From: VRUE01 sp963708115
GTDB lineage: Bacteria > Actinomycetota > Thermoleophilia > Solirubrobacterales > 70-9
DNA: 64,000 nucleotides
Assembly: GCA_963708115.1 (NCBI GenBank)
Contig: CAVPRX010000001.1
Span: forward strand, 186,001 to 250,000
Reading direction: 5' to 3'
Shown: piece after piece, positions 1 to 9,782 of the stretch
Layout: the number at the start of each line of letters is the position of its first letter
How positions within the stretch are numbered: the stretch's first letter is position 1
The notes under the pieces: model-generated
Told to the model about the DNA's origin: nothing
The model's database searches: none
What the model saw: only the letters and a program-made list of their open reading frames with translations
Program-made: the position numbers and the translations under genes

Positions 1-307
1 CGATCGCGAGGCCGATCAGGAGCGGCCAGAAGGCGCCCGGGACCTTCTTGGCGCGGCTGCGGGCGGTGAGCGCGCCGAAGAGGACCATCACCGAGAGCAG
101 CGCCACGACCAGCCAGATCGTGTCGGCTTCGAAGATCAGCTTGATCGCGTAGCCGATCGCGGTCAGCTGCACGAAGGAGCGGACCGTCGCGACGACGATG
201 TCGCGCTCGAGGTCGGTGCGACGCCAGAAGGAGATCCCCACGGCGAGCGCAACCAGGGCAAGTGCCGCCGCGACCTGACCCAGCGAGACGCTGATCGAGG
301 TGCTCAC
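1..307 (-). CDS. FetB/YbbM-type (UPF0014) ABC permease, partial
   Basis: Amino-terminal part of an integral membrane permease; the rest lies beyond the window start. The GTG start at 307-305 overlaps the TGA of the upstream ATP-binding gene (GTGA), so the two are translationally coupled. The visible 102 residues hold a first hydrophobic segment, a charged FWRRTDLERDIVVAT stretch, the family-typical RSFVQLTAIGYAIKLIF, and a further membrane segment. This matches the UPF0014 family, whose E. coli member FetB pairs with the ATPase FetA in a transporter linked to iron export. The substrate here is not shown by the sequence. Confidence 0.8.
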   Translation of the reverse strand, partial: MSTSISVSLGQVAAALALVALAVGISFWRRTDLERDIVVATVRSFVQLTAIGYAIKLIFEADTIWLVVALLSVMVLFGALTARSRAKKVPGAFWPLLIGLAI

Positions 308-961
308 GCCAGAGCCTCCTCGAGCGACCCACAGGCGGCGACCCGGCCCGTCTTCAACCGCACGGCTCGCTCGGCGAGCCGCCGCGCCTGCTCGGGGTCG
401 TGGCTGACGACGATCAGCGAGATGTCCAGCTCGGCCCGCAGCCCCGCGAGCGTCGCCTCGATCGCGTCGCGGGCGTCGTGGTCGAGTGCCGAGGTCGGCT
501 CGTCGAGCAGCAGTACCTGCGGCTCTTGGGCCAGCGCACGGGCGAGCATCGCCCGCTGCTGCTCGCCGACCGAGAGCTTGCTGACGTCGCGCTCGGCGAA
601 CCCCGGGTCGAGCCCGGCGTGACCGAGACAGCGCGCCGCGTCGAGCGCCTTGCCGGCCAAGTCGGCGGCGTAGCGCAGGTTCGACTCGACCGTCCCCTCC
701 AGCAGCGACGGCAGCTGCGGCACCAGCGAGACCTCGCGCCGCAGAGCGAGCGGGTCGTACTGCATCCAACGGGCGATCCCGGTAGGAGATCGTGCCCGCA
801 TCGGGGTCGGCGAGGCGGTTGAGCAGCCGTAGCAGCGTCGACTTGCCGCTGCCGGAGGGCCCGACGATCGCCGTCGCGCCGCCGTAGATCTCGACGCTGA
901 CCGAGTCGAGGACGAGGCGGTCGCCGCGGGCAAGGCTGACATCGCGAAGCTCGAACAGCAC
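304..961 (-). pseudogene. FetA-like ABC ATP-binding protein, apparent frameshift
   Basis: Partner ATPase of the downstream UPF0014 permease. Two overlapping frames are needed to read it. From GTG at 961 the first frame gives LFELRDVSLARGDRLVLDSV and the Walker A GPSGSGKSTLLRLLN, then runs to TISYRD. The second frame carries YDPLALRREVSLVPQLPSLL, the signature LSVGEQQRAMLARALA, Walker B VLLLDEPTSALD and the switch His in IVVSHD. The frames meet at 761-785, where one extra base relative to an intact gene restores a normal protein of about 218 residues. All ABC motifs survive, so the gene is either recently broken or the assembly has a one-base error. A GTG at 976 is an alternative start. Confidence 0.75.
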
Positions 962-1062
962 CGCCGCATGATCCCGCACCGCACGCAAGAAGCCTCTCGC
1001 CGACCGCTGGCGGCAGTGGCGAGTAGTGCGCGACTGCCAGAATCCGGGTAGGTGATTCGCTG

Positions 1063-1950
1063 ATGCCAAGAGCAATCTGGAGCGGAACGATCAGCTTCGG
1101 GCTACTCAACGTGCCCGTCAAGCTCTACAGCGCGGTGGCGCGCCGCAGCATCTCGCTGCGCGAGATCCGCGAGTCCGACGGTGCCCGCATCCGCCACCGC
1201 CGGGTCGCCGAAGGCACCGACGAGGAGGTCCCCTACGGCGAGATCGTCAAGGCATTCGAGGTGACGCCCGACCGCTACGTGCCGCTGAGCAAGGACGAGA
1301 TGTCGGCTCTGGCACCTGAGAAGACGCGGGCGATCGAGGTACAGGACTTCGTCGACCTCGACCAGATCGACCCGATCTACTTCGACAGCCCCTACTACCT
1401 GGGACCCGCCGACGGCGCCGAGAAAGCGTACTCGCTGCTCGCCAAAGCAATGCAGGAATCCGGCAAGGTGGCGATCGCCCGCTTCGTCTTCCGCAACAAG
1501 GAGCACCTGGCGGCGCTGCGGCCCGGCGACGGCGTGCTGACCCTGACCACGATGCGCTTCGCCGACGAGGTGATCGCGCCCTCCGACCTCGAGGACGTGC
1601 TGCCGCAGAAACAGGCGAAGGTCGCGGCGAAGGAGGTCGAGATGGCCGAGCAACTGATCGACTCGCTGACGACCGAGTTCGACCCAGGCGCCTACCACGA
1701 CGAGTACCGAGAGCAGCTGCTCTCGCTGATCGAACGCAAGGCCGAGGGCAAGGACGTCCTCACCGCGCCGGCGAGCGAGGAGCCGAAGGCGACCGCCGCC
1801 CCGGACCTGATGAGCGCACTCGAGGAGAGCATCGCCGCGGTCAAGGACCGCGGCAAGGGCAAAGCGAAAGCGAAACCCAAAGCGGCAAAAAAAAGCAAAG
1901 CCGCGCCGAAGAAACGCTCCTCCGGCAAAAAAGCCAAAGCCTCGAAATAG
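1063..1950 (+). CDS. ku: Non-homologous end joining protein Ku
   Basis: Bacterial Ku (295 aa), which forms a homodimeric ring on DNA double-strand ends and recruits LigD activities. The start MPRAIWSGTISFGLLNVPVK is the canonical Ku N-terminus, followed by the Ku core (about residues 10-255). The last 40 residues are almost all Lys, Ala, Ser and Arg, the basic tail typical of many bacterial Ku proteins that modulates DNA binding. ATG follows AGGTGA at 7 nt. The LigD polymerase gene starts 3 nt after the stop, so the two form an operon. The gene is divergent from the ABC ATPase. Confidence 0.97.
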   Translation: MPRAIWSGTISFGLLNVPVKLYSAVARRSISLREIRESDGARIRHRRVAEGTDEEVPYGEIVKAFEVTPDRYVPLSKDEMSALAPEKTRAIEVQDFVDLDQIDPIYFDSPYYLGPADGAEKAYSLLAKAMQESGKVAIARFVFRNKEHLAALRPGDGVLTLTTMRFADEVIAPSDLEDVLPQKQAKVAAKEVEMAEQLIDSLTTEFDPGAYHDEYREQLLSLIERKAEGKDVLTAPASEEPKATAAPDLMSALEESIAAVKDRGKGKAKAKPKAAKKSKAAPKKRSSGKKAKASK

Positions 1951-1953
1951 GCC

Positions 1954-2862
1954 GTGGCGACCAGTCGCCAGGTCGAGGTCGACGGCCGTGAGCTGAAGCT
2001 CACCAACCTCGACAAGGTGCTCTACCCGAAGGCCGGCTTCACCAAGGGCGAGGTGGTCGATTACTACGCCAAGGTCGCCCCCGCGATCGTCCCCCACCTG
2101 ACCGGGCGAGCGGTGACGCTGCGCCGCTTCCCGGAAGGGGTCGACGACCTCGACGCCGCCTTCTTCGAGAAGCGCTGCCCCAAGCACCGGCCGAAGTGGG
2201 TGAAGACGACGCCGGTCTCGGCCAGCACCGGCAAGATCGACTTCTGCGTCTGCGACAGCCTGCCGACGCTGATCTGGATGGCGCAGCTGGCGGCGATCGA
2301 GCTGCATCCCTCGCTCTCGCTCTCGCGGGCGCCGAAACGGCCGACGGTGTTGGCCTTCGACCTCGACCCCGGTCCGCCGGCGGACGTCGTCGACTGCTGC
2401 CGGGTCGGGCTGCGACTGCGCGACCTGTTCGGCCACTTCGACGTCCAGTCATTCCCCAAGACCTCGGGCTCGAAGGGCCTTCAGGTCTACGTGCCGCTCA
2501 ACCAGAAAGCCTCCTACGAGCAGACCAAACCGTTCGCCAAAGCGATCGCCCAGCTGCTCGAGAAGCAGACCCCCGACAAGGTGGTCTCGAAGATGAAAAA
2601 GGTCGAACGCGAGGGCAAGGTCTTCGTCGACTGGTCCCAGAACCACCAGCGCAAGACGACGATCGCCGTCTACTCGCTGCGCGCCCGCGAACGCCCGACC
2701 GCCTCGACCCCGGTCACCTGGGAGGAGGTCGAAGCCGTCGCCGACAGCGGCGACGGCTCATCGCTCGTCTTCGAGGCGGCCGACGTCCTCGAGCGGATCG
2801 AGCAGCACGGCGACCTCTTCGCGCCGGTCCTAGAGCTGGAACAGGAGCTGCCCGAGCTTTAA
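1954..2862 (+). CDS. ligD: LigD-type polymerase/primase domain protein, stand-alone
   Basis: A 302-residue protein consisting only of the LigD polymerase domain (archaeo-eukaryotic primase superfamily), which adds nucleotides, often ribonucleotides, at Ku-bound broken ends. It begins VDGRELKLTNLDKVLYPKAG. It contains the metal-binding FDLDPG near residue 135 and the family motifs SFPKTSGSKGLQVYVPL and VFVDWSQNHQRKTTIAVYSL. No ligase or phosphoesterase domain is fused, so those activities must come from separate genes outside the window. GTG start, 3 nt after ku. Confidence 0.95.
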   Translation: MATSRQVEVDGRELKLTNLDKVLYPKAGFTKGEVVDYYAKVAPAIVPHLTGRAVTLRRFPEGVDDLDAAFFEKRCPKHRPKWVKTTPVSASTGKIDFCVCDSLPTLIWMAQLAAIELHPSLSLSRAPKRPTVLAFDLDPGPPADVVDCCRVGLRLRDLFGHFDVQSFPKTSGSKGLQVYVPLNQKASYEQTKPFAKAIAQLLEKQTPDKVVSKMKKVEREGKVFVDWSQNHQRKTTIAVYSLRARERPTASTPVTWEEVEAVADSGDGSSLVFEAADVLERIEQHGDLFAPVLELEQELPEL

Positions 2863-2935
2863 GGTCGCACTTCGGCCGGCTGCATCGGGCTGGGCCGTAT
2901 CGGTTTTGGCTTGTCCGTCATGGCGAGATCCCTCT

Positions 2936-3409
2936 CTACGCTTTCGATGCCAGATCAATCAGCCAAAAGATTACCTCCAGCGTAAGAAGACATCCAGCGA
3001 GTCTGAATCGAAGGGCGACCCGTTTCTGTCCGATCTGATTCTCCACATAGCTGTTATGCATGTGGAGCGAAAGATCGCGATGGATTGAAGGAGCGGGCAC
3101 GCGATTTCCATCCTCGAGGTAGCTCTCGATTACGTTCGCCGAGTCGGCCGTGAACTCGAGCCTGTGAGGCCAGAGTGCTGCCAGCACCGCTGTCGCCACG
3201 CCGCAAAACGCGGCTAACGCCAACCAGGTCGCAATCGTCGGGCTCGCCGTGTCGAGCGCCTGCGCCCCGAGAAACGAAGTCGTGATCGCCGCGGCCGGCA
3301 GCAGCAGCCCAGCACGTGTGCGCAGACTGTCGATCATCTCGTGCTGCAGAGACAGCGCGCGAACCGCCTCCTCGTAGGCGATGCGATATGACGAAGCGTA
3401 ATCGCTCAC
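2936..3409 (-). CDS. Small three-TM membrane protein, unknown function
   Basis: About 157 residues, family not recognised. The protein has an N-terminal amphipathic helix (about 1-30) and three hydrophobic segments: LLLPAAAITTSFLGAQAL, ATWLALAAFCGVATAVLAAL and LAGCLLTLEVIFWLIDLA. Between TM2 and TM3 is a polar region ending in NSYVENQIGQKRVALRFR. The layout (short helix, TM hairpin, cytosolic segment, last TM) recalls small standalone membrane effectors such as Pycsar TM proteins, but I see no motif that proves this and no cyclase or nucleotidyltransferase nearby. GTG at 3409 is preferred; TTG at 3415 is possible. A repeated operator-like motif lies 50-95 bp upstream. Confidence 0.6.
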   Translation of the reverse strand: MSDYASSYRIAYEEAVRALSLQHEMIDSLRTRAGLLLPAAAITTSFLGAQALDTASPTIATWLALAAFCGVATAVLAALWPHRLEFTADSANVIESYLEDGNRVPAPSIHRDLSLHMHNSYVENQIGQKRVALRFRLAGCLLTLEVIFWLIDLASKA

Positions 3410-3461
3410 AGACAAATCATCGCATTGCGATTGGACGTCAAAGCAGACAGTGGTCTGCGCC

Positions 3462-3503
3462 CATACGCTGACAGCGTATGATTTCGTACGTTCCCAGCGT
3501 ATG
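3462..3503. promoter_or_regulatory. Operator-like inverted plus direct repeat
   Basis: CATACGCT (3462-3469), 3 nt, AGCGTATG (3473-3480) form a perfect 8-bp inverted repeat. A third copy AGCGTATG lies at 3496-3503, 23 bp on, about two helical turns. The site falls between the end of gcvPB (3533) and the start of the small 3-TM gene, so it most likely controls the latter. Spacing and symmetry resemble TetR/AcrR-type operators; no such regulator gene is in the window. Confidence 0.5.
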
Positions 3504-3532
3504 AGGAACCACGGTGTCTACGTGGCAAGCGC

Positions 3533-5028
3533 TCAGCCGAGCGGCTGGCGGACTACCGGCTTGCGGGTCGCCTTGACCTCGTCGAGTCGGCGGACCGGGG
3601 TCGTGTAGGGGGCCTGCTTTGCCTTCTCGGGGTCGGTCTCGGCCTCGGCGAGGATCTGCTCTATGACGTCGGCGAAGGCGTCGAGGCTCTCCTTGGTCTC
3701 GGTCTCGGTCGGCTCGACCATCAGCGCCTCCTCGACCAGGAGCGGGAAGTAGACGGTCGGCGGGTGGAAGCCGAAGTCGAGCAGGCGCTTGGCGAGGTCG
3801 AGCGTGGCGATGCCCAGCTCCTTCTTCATCGGCTTGCCGGAGAGGACGAACTCGTGCATGCAGTGGCGGTCGAAGGCGACCGGCGTGTACTTGCCGGCGC
3901 GCCCTTCGGCGAGGCGGGCCTTGAGGTAGTTGGCGTTCAGCACGGCGGTCTCCGACGCCTCAGCGAGGCCGTCGGCGCCGAGGCTGAGGATGTAGGCGTA
4001 GGAGCGGACGAAGACGCCGAAGTTGCCCTGGAAGCCGCGCAGGCGACCGATCGACTTGGGCCGCTCGTGGTCGAGGTCGAAGCTGGGGCCGCTGCCGTTG
4101 CCGCTCTCACGCCGCACCACCTGCGGCCGTGGCAGGAAGGGCTCGATCCGCTCGGAGACGGCGATCGGCCCCGCCCCCGGTCCGCCGCCGCCGTGCGGCT
4201 GGCTGAACGACTTGTGCAGGTTGACGTGGACGATGTCGAAGCCCATGTCGCCGGGGCGCGACTGGCCCATCACCGCGTTGAGGTTGGCGCCGTCGTAGTA
4301 GAGCGTCCCCCCTACCGCGTGGATCATCGCCGCCATCTCGGCGATGTTCTCGTCGAAGAGGCCGAGCGTGTTGGGGTTGGTCAGCATCAGGCAGGCGACC
4401 TCGTCGTCGACCTTGGCCCGCAGGTCGTCCATCTCGACGCCGCCACGCTCGTCGGTGGCGACTTTGACGATCTCGTAGCCGGCCATCGTCACCGAGGCCG
4501 GGTTGGTCCCGTGCGAGGTGTCAGGGGCCAGCACCTTTGTCCGCGCTTCGCCACGGTCGGCATGGAAGGCTCGGGTGAGCAGCAGCCCGGCGAGCTCGCC
4601 GTGCGACCCCGCCGAGGGCTGCAGGCTGACGTGCGGCAGGCCACAGATCTCCGCCAGCGACTCCTGCAGCAGCCACATCAGCTCCAGCGCGCCCTGGGCG
4701 CGCTTCGGATCCTGGGCAGGGTGCAGGCGTGCGTGGCCCGGCAGCGCCGCAACCCTCTCGTTCAAGCGCGGGTTGTGCTTCATCGTGCACGAGCCGAGCG
4801 GGTAGAAGCCGGTGTCGAGGTCGAAGTTGCGGCGCGAGAGCCGGTTGTAGTGGCGGACTATCTCCGGCTCGGCGACCTCGGGCAGGCGCGGTGGCTCGGC
4901 CCGCAGCAGCTTCGCCGGGATCAGCTCCTCCAGTGGCGGCTCGGGCACTTCGGCCGCCGGCAGAACCGCGGCGCGCCGGCCGGGCTTCGACTTCTCGAAG
5001 ATCGTCTGGACCGCTTCGTCCTGCCGGC

Positions 5029-5032
<4 letters not shown>
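3533..5032 (-). CDS. gcvPB: Glycine dehydrogenase (decarboxylating) subunit 2
   Basis: C-terminal half of the split glycine cleavage P-protein (499 aa). It decarboxylates glycine with pyridoxal phosphate and passes the aminomethyl group to lipoyl-GcvH. The PLP lysine lies in VNLHKSFSQPHGGGGPG, near residue 270. DTGFYPLGSCTMKHNPR and the glycine-rich GGGGPGAGPIAV are typical subunit-2 blocks. The GTG start overlaps the gcvPA stop (GTGA), consistent with coupled synthesis of the two subunits. It is the last gene of gcvT-gcvH-gcvPA-gcvPB. Length is normal. Confidence 0.97.
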
Positions 5033-6396
<1,364 letters not shown>

Positions 6397-6432
6397 GTCG
6401 GTAAGGCTACGGAAGCTGGTGGCGGGGCCTGG

Positions 6433-6834
6433 CTAGCCGTTTTCCAGCAGCTTGCGGTATTCCTCGGCGCCGAGCAGGGCCTCGGCCTCCGCCGGCGCGG
6501 TCAGCTTGACTTTGACCAGCCAGCCCTCGCCGTAGGGATCCTCGTTGATCTGCTCGGGGGCGTCGGCGAGGGCGTCGTTGACCTCGACGATCTCGCCGGA
6601 CATCGGCGCGATCACGTCGGAGACCGCCTTCACCGACTCGACCTCGGCGTAGGAGGAGTCTTTGTGGATCGCCGCGCCGACCTCGGGCGGGTCGTAGAAG
6701 ACGACCTCGCCAAGGCTGTCCTGCGCGTACCAGGTGATCCCGAAGACGGCGTGGTCGTCGCCCTCCAGGCGGGACCAGTCGTGCTGGTCGTGGTAAAGCA
6801 GATCCTCGGGATAGCTTGCGTCGGCCAAGGTCAC
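6433..6834 (-). CDS. gcvH: Glycine cleavage system H protein
   Basis: Small lipoyl carrier (133 aa) that shuttles the aminomethyl intermediate between P, T and L proteins. The lipoyl-lysine is K69 in EVESVKAVSD, in the usual beta-turn, followed by VIAPMSGEIVEVN. The C-terminal GWLVKVKL block is also typical. The GTG start overlaps the gcvT stop (GTGA). Confidence 0.97.
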   Translation of the reverse strand: MTLADASYPEDLLYHDQHDWSRLEGDDHAVFGITWYAQDSLGEVVFYDPPEVGAAIHKDSSYAEVESVKAVSDVIAPMSGEIVEVNDALADAPEQINEDPYGEGWLVKVKLTAPAEAEALLGAEEYRKLLENG

Positions 6835-7928
6835 TTCTCCTTCCGGGACGAGGGACTGACGTAGAGCGGCTTGGAGGCTATGCGGGCGGCGCGATGCTTG
6901 CCGCGCACGTCGATCTCGATCTCGGTGCCGGGCTCGGCGAGGTCGCTGCGCAGGTAGGCCATGCCGATGCCGATCTCCAGCGAGGGCGAGAAGCTACCGC
7001 TGGTGACGATGCCGGCCGCCTCACCGCCGGCCAGGACGGGATTGCCCTGGCGCGGGATTCCCGCCCCCTCGATCCTGAAGGGGGAGAGGCGCTCGGCCGT
7101 GCCCTCGGCGCGCGCCCGCGCCACGGCCTCGGCGCCGACGAACCCGGTCGCCTCCTTGCAGCACCAGCCGAGCCCAGCCTCGATCGGGTTGCGCTCGGGG
7201 CTGAGATCGTGGCCATGCAAATGGAAGCAAGCCTCGAGGCGCAGCGTGTCGCGGGCGCCGAGCCCGCAGGGGACTACGCCGGCGTCGAGCAACTCCGCCC
7301 AGATCGCCGGCGCGATCTCGGGATCGATCAGCAGCTCGACCCCGTCCTCACCGGTGTAGCCGGTGCCGCAGACGAGCGCCGGGCGGTTGCCGACCCGGGC
7401 GTGCGCCACATGCATGCGCGGCGGCAGGTCGATTCCCAGCGCCGATCCGGCGATCGCGCGGGCGTGCGGACCCTGCACGGCGAGCATCGCGTAGCGGTCG
7501 GCTACGTCGCGAACGCTGACGTCGAAGCCCCGGCTCCAGCGCCCGAGCCAAGCGAGGTCGGCGTCGTGGTTGGCCGAATTGGTGACCAGCAGGTAGCGGT
7601 CGCCGCCGAGCCTGTAGGCGAAGAGATCGTCGAGCACGCCGCCGTCCTCGGCGCAGAGGCACGAGTACTGGGCGCCGCCGAGGGCGACCGCGGCGGCGTC
7701 GTTGGAGAGGACGCGCTGGAGGAAGGCGAGGGCGCCCGGTCCCTCGACCTCGATCTCGCCCATGTGGGAGACGTCGAACATGCCGGCGTGGGTGCGCACG
7801 GCCATGTGCTCCTCGCGCACCCCCTCGTAGGTGACCGGCATCTCCCAACCGGCGAAGGGCACCAGCTTGGCGCCGAGCTCGGCGTGCCGCTCATACAGGG
7901 GAGTGCGTCGCAGGTCGGTGTCGGTCAC
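6831..7928 (-). CDS. gcvT: Glycine cleavage T protein (aminomethyltransferase)
   Basis: Tetrahydrofolate-dependent aminomethyltransferase that releases ammonia and forms methylene-THF. It has the N-terminal RRTPLYERHAELGAKLVPFAGWEMP, split here as family blocks RRTPLYERH and KLVPFAGWEMP, then GVREEHMAVR, FDVSHMGEI and the GCV_T C-terminal domain. I prefer the GTG at 7928, which gives the family-normal N-terminus. A TTG at 7958 would add ten residues but has its GGGGAG only 1 nt away. First gene of the operon. Only 44 nt separate it from the divergent acetyltransferase, leaving no room for a glycine riboswitch. Confidence 0.95.
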   Translation of the reverse strand: MTDTDLRRTPLYERHAELGAKLVPFAGWEMPVTYEGVREEHMAVRTHAGMFDVSHMGEIEVEGPGALAFLQRVLSNDAAAVALGGAQYSCLCAEDGGVLDDLFAYRLGGDRYLLVTNSANHDADLAWLGRWSRGFDVSVRDVADRYAMLAVQGPHARAIAGSALGIDLPPRMHVAHARVGNRPALVCGTGYTGEDGVELLIDPEIAPAIWAELLDAGVVPCGLGARDTLRLEACFHLHGHDLSPERNPIEAGLGWCCKEATGFVGAEAVARARAEGTAERLSPFRIEGAGIPRQGNPVLAGGEAAGIVTSGSFSPSLEIGIGMAYLRSDLAEPGTEIEIDVRGKHRAARIASKPLYVSPSSRKEK

Positions 7929-7972
7929 GCGCGGCAGCGTATTGGAGAGCTCTGGCAAGCTCCCCTGCCAAG

Positions 7973-8446
7973 GTGACCGCTGACGATCGCAACCCGGTTC
8001 GCAGGGCGACGAGCGAGGACGCCGTCGACGTCGCCCAGCTCCTGCACGACTTCAACACCGAATACGACGACCCGACGCCGCCGGTCCCCGTCCTCGCCGA
8101 GCGCGTCGGCGAGCTGCTGGCGGAGGAGGCGATCGTCGTGCTGTTGGCAGGCCAACCACCGGTCGGGCTGGCTGTGCTCCGCATGAAGCCGTCGCTCTGG
8201 TCCCAGGCCGCGGACGCATACCTGGAAGAGCTCTATGTCATCCCGGAACAACGCGGCAAGGGCATCGGCAAGGCATTGCTACAGGCGGCGATCGACACCG
8301 CACGGGAAGCAGGCGCCGACCACTTCGAGCTGACCACGGGCGAAACGGACACGGAAGCACGCGGGCTCTATGAGAGCTTCGGCCTCACCAACCGCGAAGG
8401 CGGCCCCGACGGCCCCCGCATGCTCTATTACGAGCTGGACCTCTAA
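7973..8446 (+). CDS. GNAT family N-acetyltransferase
   Basis: A 157-residue GCN5-related acetyltransferase. The acetyl-CoA site is visible as EELYVIPEQRGKGIGKALLQ (Q/RxxGxG/A loop), and the C-terminal GLYESFGLTN is the usual beta-6/alpha-4 block. The acceptor substrate cannot be told. GTG start. It diverges from gcvT and ends directly against the stop codon of ftsZ on the other strand, with no intergenic base between them. Confidence 0.9.
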   Translation: MTADDRNPVRRATSEDAVDVAQLLHDFNTEYDDPTPPVPVLAERVGELLAEEAIVVLLAGQPPVGLAVLRMKPSLWSQAADAYLEELYVIPEQRGKGIGKALLQAAIDTAREAGADHFELTTGETDTEARGLYESFGLTNREGGPDGPRMLYYELDL

Positions 8447-9526
8447 CTACTCTTTGAGGAAGCCCGGGACGTCGATGTCGTCGTCGCTGACCCGCAGTTT
8501 GCGGATGTCGGTGTCCTCGGCGGAGATCCGCGGGCGGCTCTCGTAGCGACGGCGGACGCGCTGCGGTGAGCGAGCCAGCAGCTCGAAGCCCTCGAAGCCG
8601 GTGGCGATCACGGTCACGCGAACCTCGTCGCGCATCGACTGGTCGACGACCGAGCCGAAGATGATGTTGGCGTTGTCGTCGGCTTCGGCCTGGACCAGCT
8701 GCGCCGCCTCGTTGACCTCGAAGAGGCCGAGGTCCTCGGGGCCGGTGATGTTCAGCAGCATGCCCGTCGCGCCCTTGATCGACTCCTCGATCAGCGGCGA
8801 GGTGACGGCGGCCTTGGCAGCGTCGACCGCGCGGGACTCGCCCGAGGCGGAGCCGACGCCCATCAGCGCCGAGCCTGCATCGCGCATGATCGTGCGCACG
8901 TCGGCGAAATCGAGGTTGATCAGGCCGGGGATCGTGATCAGATCGGTGATGCCCTGAACGCCCTGGCGCAGGATGTCGTCGGCCTGGCGGAAGGCCTCGA
9001 GCACGCTGGTGCGCCGCTCGACTGCCTGCAAAAGCTTCTCGTTGGGGACGATGATCAGGGTGTCGACGTTGTTGCGCAGTTTCTCGATCCCCTCGAGCGC
9101 CTGCTGCATCCGTCGTTTGCCCTCGAACTCGAATGGCTTGGTGACGGCGCCGACGGTCAGCGCGCCGATCTCTTCCTTGGCGATCTCGGCGATGACCGGC
9201 GCCGAGCCGGTTCCGGTGCCACCACCCTCGCCCGCGGTGACGAAGACCATGTCGGCGCCCTTCAGCGCCTCCTTGATCTCGTCGCGACTCTCCGCAGCAG
9301 CGCCAGCCCCGACCTCGGGGTTGCCGCCGGCGCCGAGCCCGCGAGTCAGCTCCTGTCCGATCGAGAGCTTGATGTCGGCGTCGCATGCCTGCAGCGCCTG
9401 CGCGTCGGTGTTGACCGCGACGAACTCGACACCGCGAATTCCGGCGTCGACCATGCGGCTGACCGCGTTGGTGCCGCCGCCGCCAGCTCCGACGACCTTG
9501 ATCACCGCCAGGTAAGTGGATTCCAT
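8447..9526 (-). CDS. ftsZ: Cell division protein FtsZ
   Basis: Tubulin-like GTPase that forms the division ring (359 aa). It has VVGAGGGGTNAVSRM at the N-terminus, the tubulin signature GEGGGTGTGSAP near residue 104, the T7 loop around NLDFADVRTIM, a variable linker, and the C-terminal interaction peptide DDDIDVPGFLKE that binds partners such as SepF or FtsW. The start MESTYLAVIKV is short and normal. It is the last gene of the division cluster but is separated from ftsQ by 256 bp carrying its own promoter and hairpins, so it is probably also transcribed on its own. FtsA is absent, as in actinobacteria generally. Confidence 0.98.
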   Translation of the reverse strand: MESTYLAVIKVVGAGGGGTNAVSRMVDAGIRGVEFVAVNTDAQALQACDADIKLSIGQELTRGLGAGGNPEVGAGAAAESRDEIKEALKGADMVFVTAGEGGGTGTGSAPVIAEIAKEEIGALTVGAVTKPFEFEGKRRMQQALEGIEKLRNNVDTLIIVPNEKLLQAVERRTSVLEAFRQADDILRQGVQGITDLITIPGLINLDFADVRTIMRDAGSALMGVGSASGESRAVDAAKAAVTSPLIEESIKGATGMLLNITGPEDLGLFEVNEAAQLVQAEADDNANIIFGSVVDQSMRDEVRVTVIATGFEGFELLARSPQRVRRRYESRPRISAEDTDIRKLRVSDDDIDVPGFLKE

Positions 9527-9570
9527 CTCCCGATTTCTCCAAGCCCGGCCCCGATTGGGGCTGGATATGC

Positions 9571-9589
9571 CCAGTCCATAGAGGACTGG
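9571..9589 (-). promoter_or_regulatory. Hairpin in ftsZ 5' leader
   Basis: CCAGTCC / GGACTGG perfect 7-bp inverted repeat with a 5-nt loop, 45 nt upstream of the ftsZ start and downstream of the predicted promoter, hence in the transcribed leader. Another short inverted repeat, AGGCTT / AAGCCT (9628-9633 and 9642-9647), lies beside it. Role unknown; a leader hairpin could affect translation or mRNA stability. Confidence 0.4.
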
Positions 9590-9673
9590 AGTTGAGTTGA
9601 GCCTTTATTCCGTCCGACGCTTCAGTGAGGCTTAAGGGTTCAAGCCTACTCCTGAACCGCGGAAATTGCGCTC

Positions 9674-9702
9674 AACGTAGGGCATTCTCGGGGGTCTGTC
9701 AA
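9674..9702 (-). promoter_or_regulatory. Predicted sigma-70-type promoter of ftsZ
   Basis: On the minus strand TTGACA (9702-9697), an exact -35 consensus, is followed after 17 nt by TACGTT (9679-9674) as -10. Transcription would start near 9667, giving a leader of about 140 nt. The -35 match and spacing are strong; the -10 is moderate. Confidence 0.6.
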
Positions 9703-9727
9703 ACGCTCGGGACACATCCTGCAACAG

Positions 9728-9756
9728 CCAACTCTCAAGGGTTACTTGAGAGTTGG
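9728..9756. promoter_or_regulatory. 11-bp perfect inverted repeat upstream of ftsZ
   Basis: CCAACTCTCAA (9728-9738) and TTGAGAGTTGG (9746-9756) are perfectly complementary around a 7-nt loop. It lies 25 bp upstream of the ftsZ -35 box and 27 bp downstream of the ftsQ stop. No T-run follows on either strand, so a simple intrinsic terminator is unlikely. The motif AACCCT/AGGGTT recurs around it. It may be a protein-binding site or an attenuating hairpin at the end of the upstream transcript. Confidence 0.5.
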
Positions 9757-9782
9757 CTCACTCTAACCCTATGGTCGAGGGT

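Noticed and set aside
1102..2436. Long open frame antisense to ku
   Set aside because: It is a high-GC shadow with Arg/His-rich composition and no domain, fully covered by ku and the ligD polymerase on the other strand.
7929..7972. Glycine riboswitch before gcvT
   Set aside because: Only 44 nt lie between the divergent gcvT and acetyltransferase starts, too short for an aptamer.
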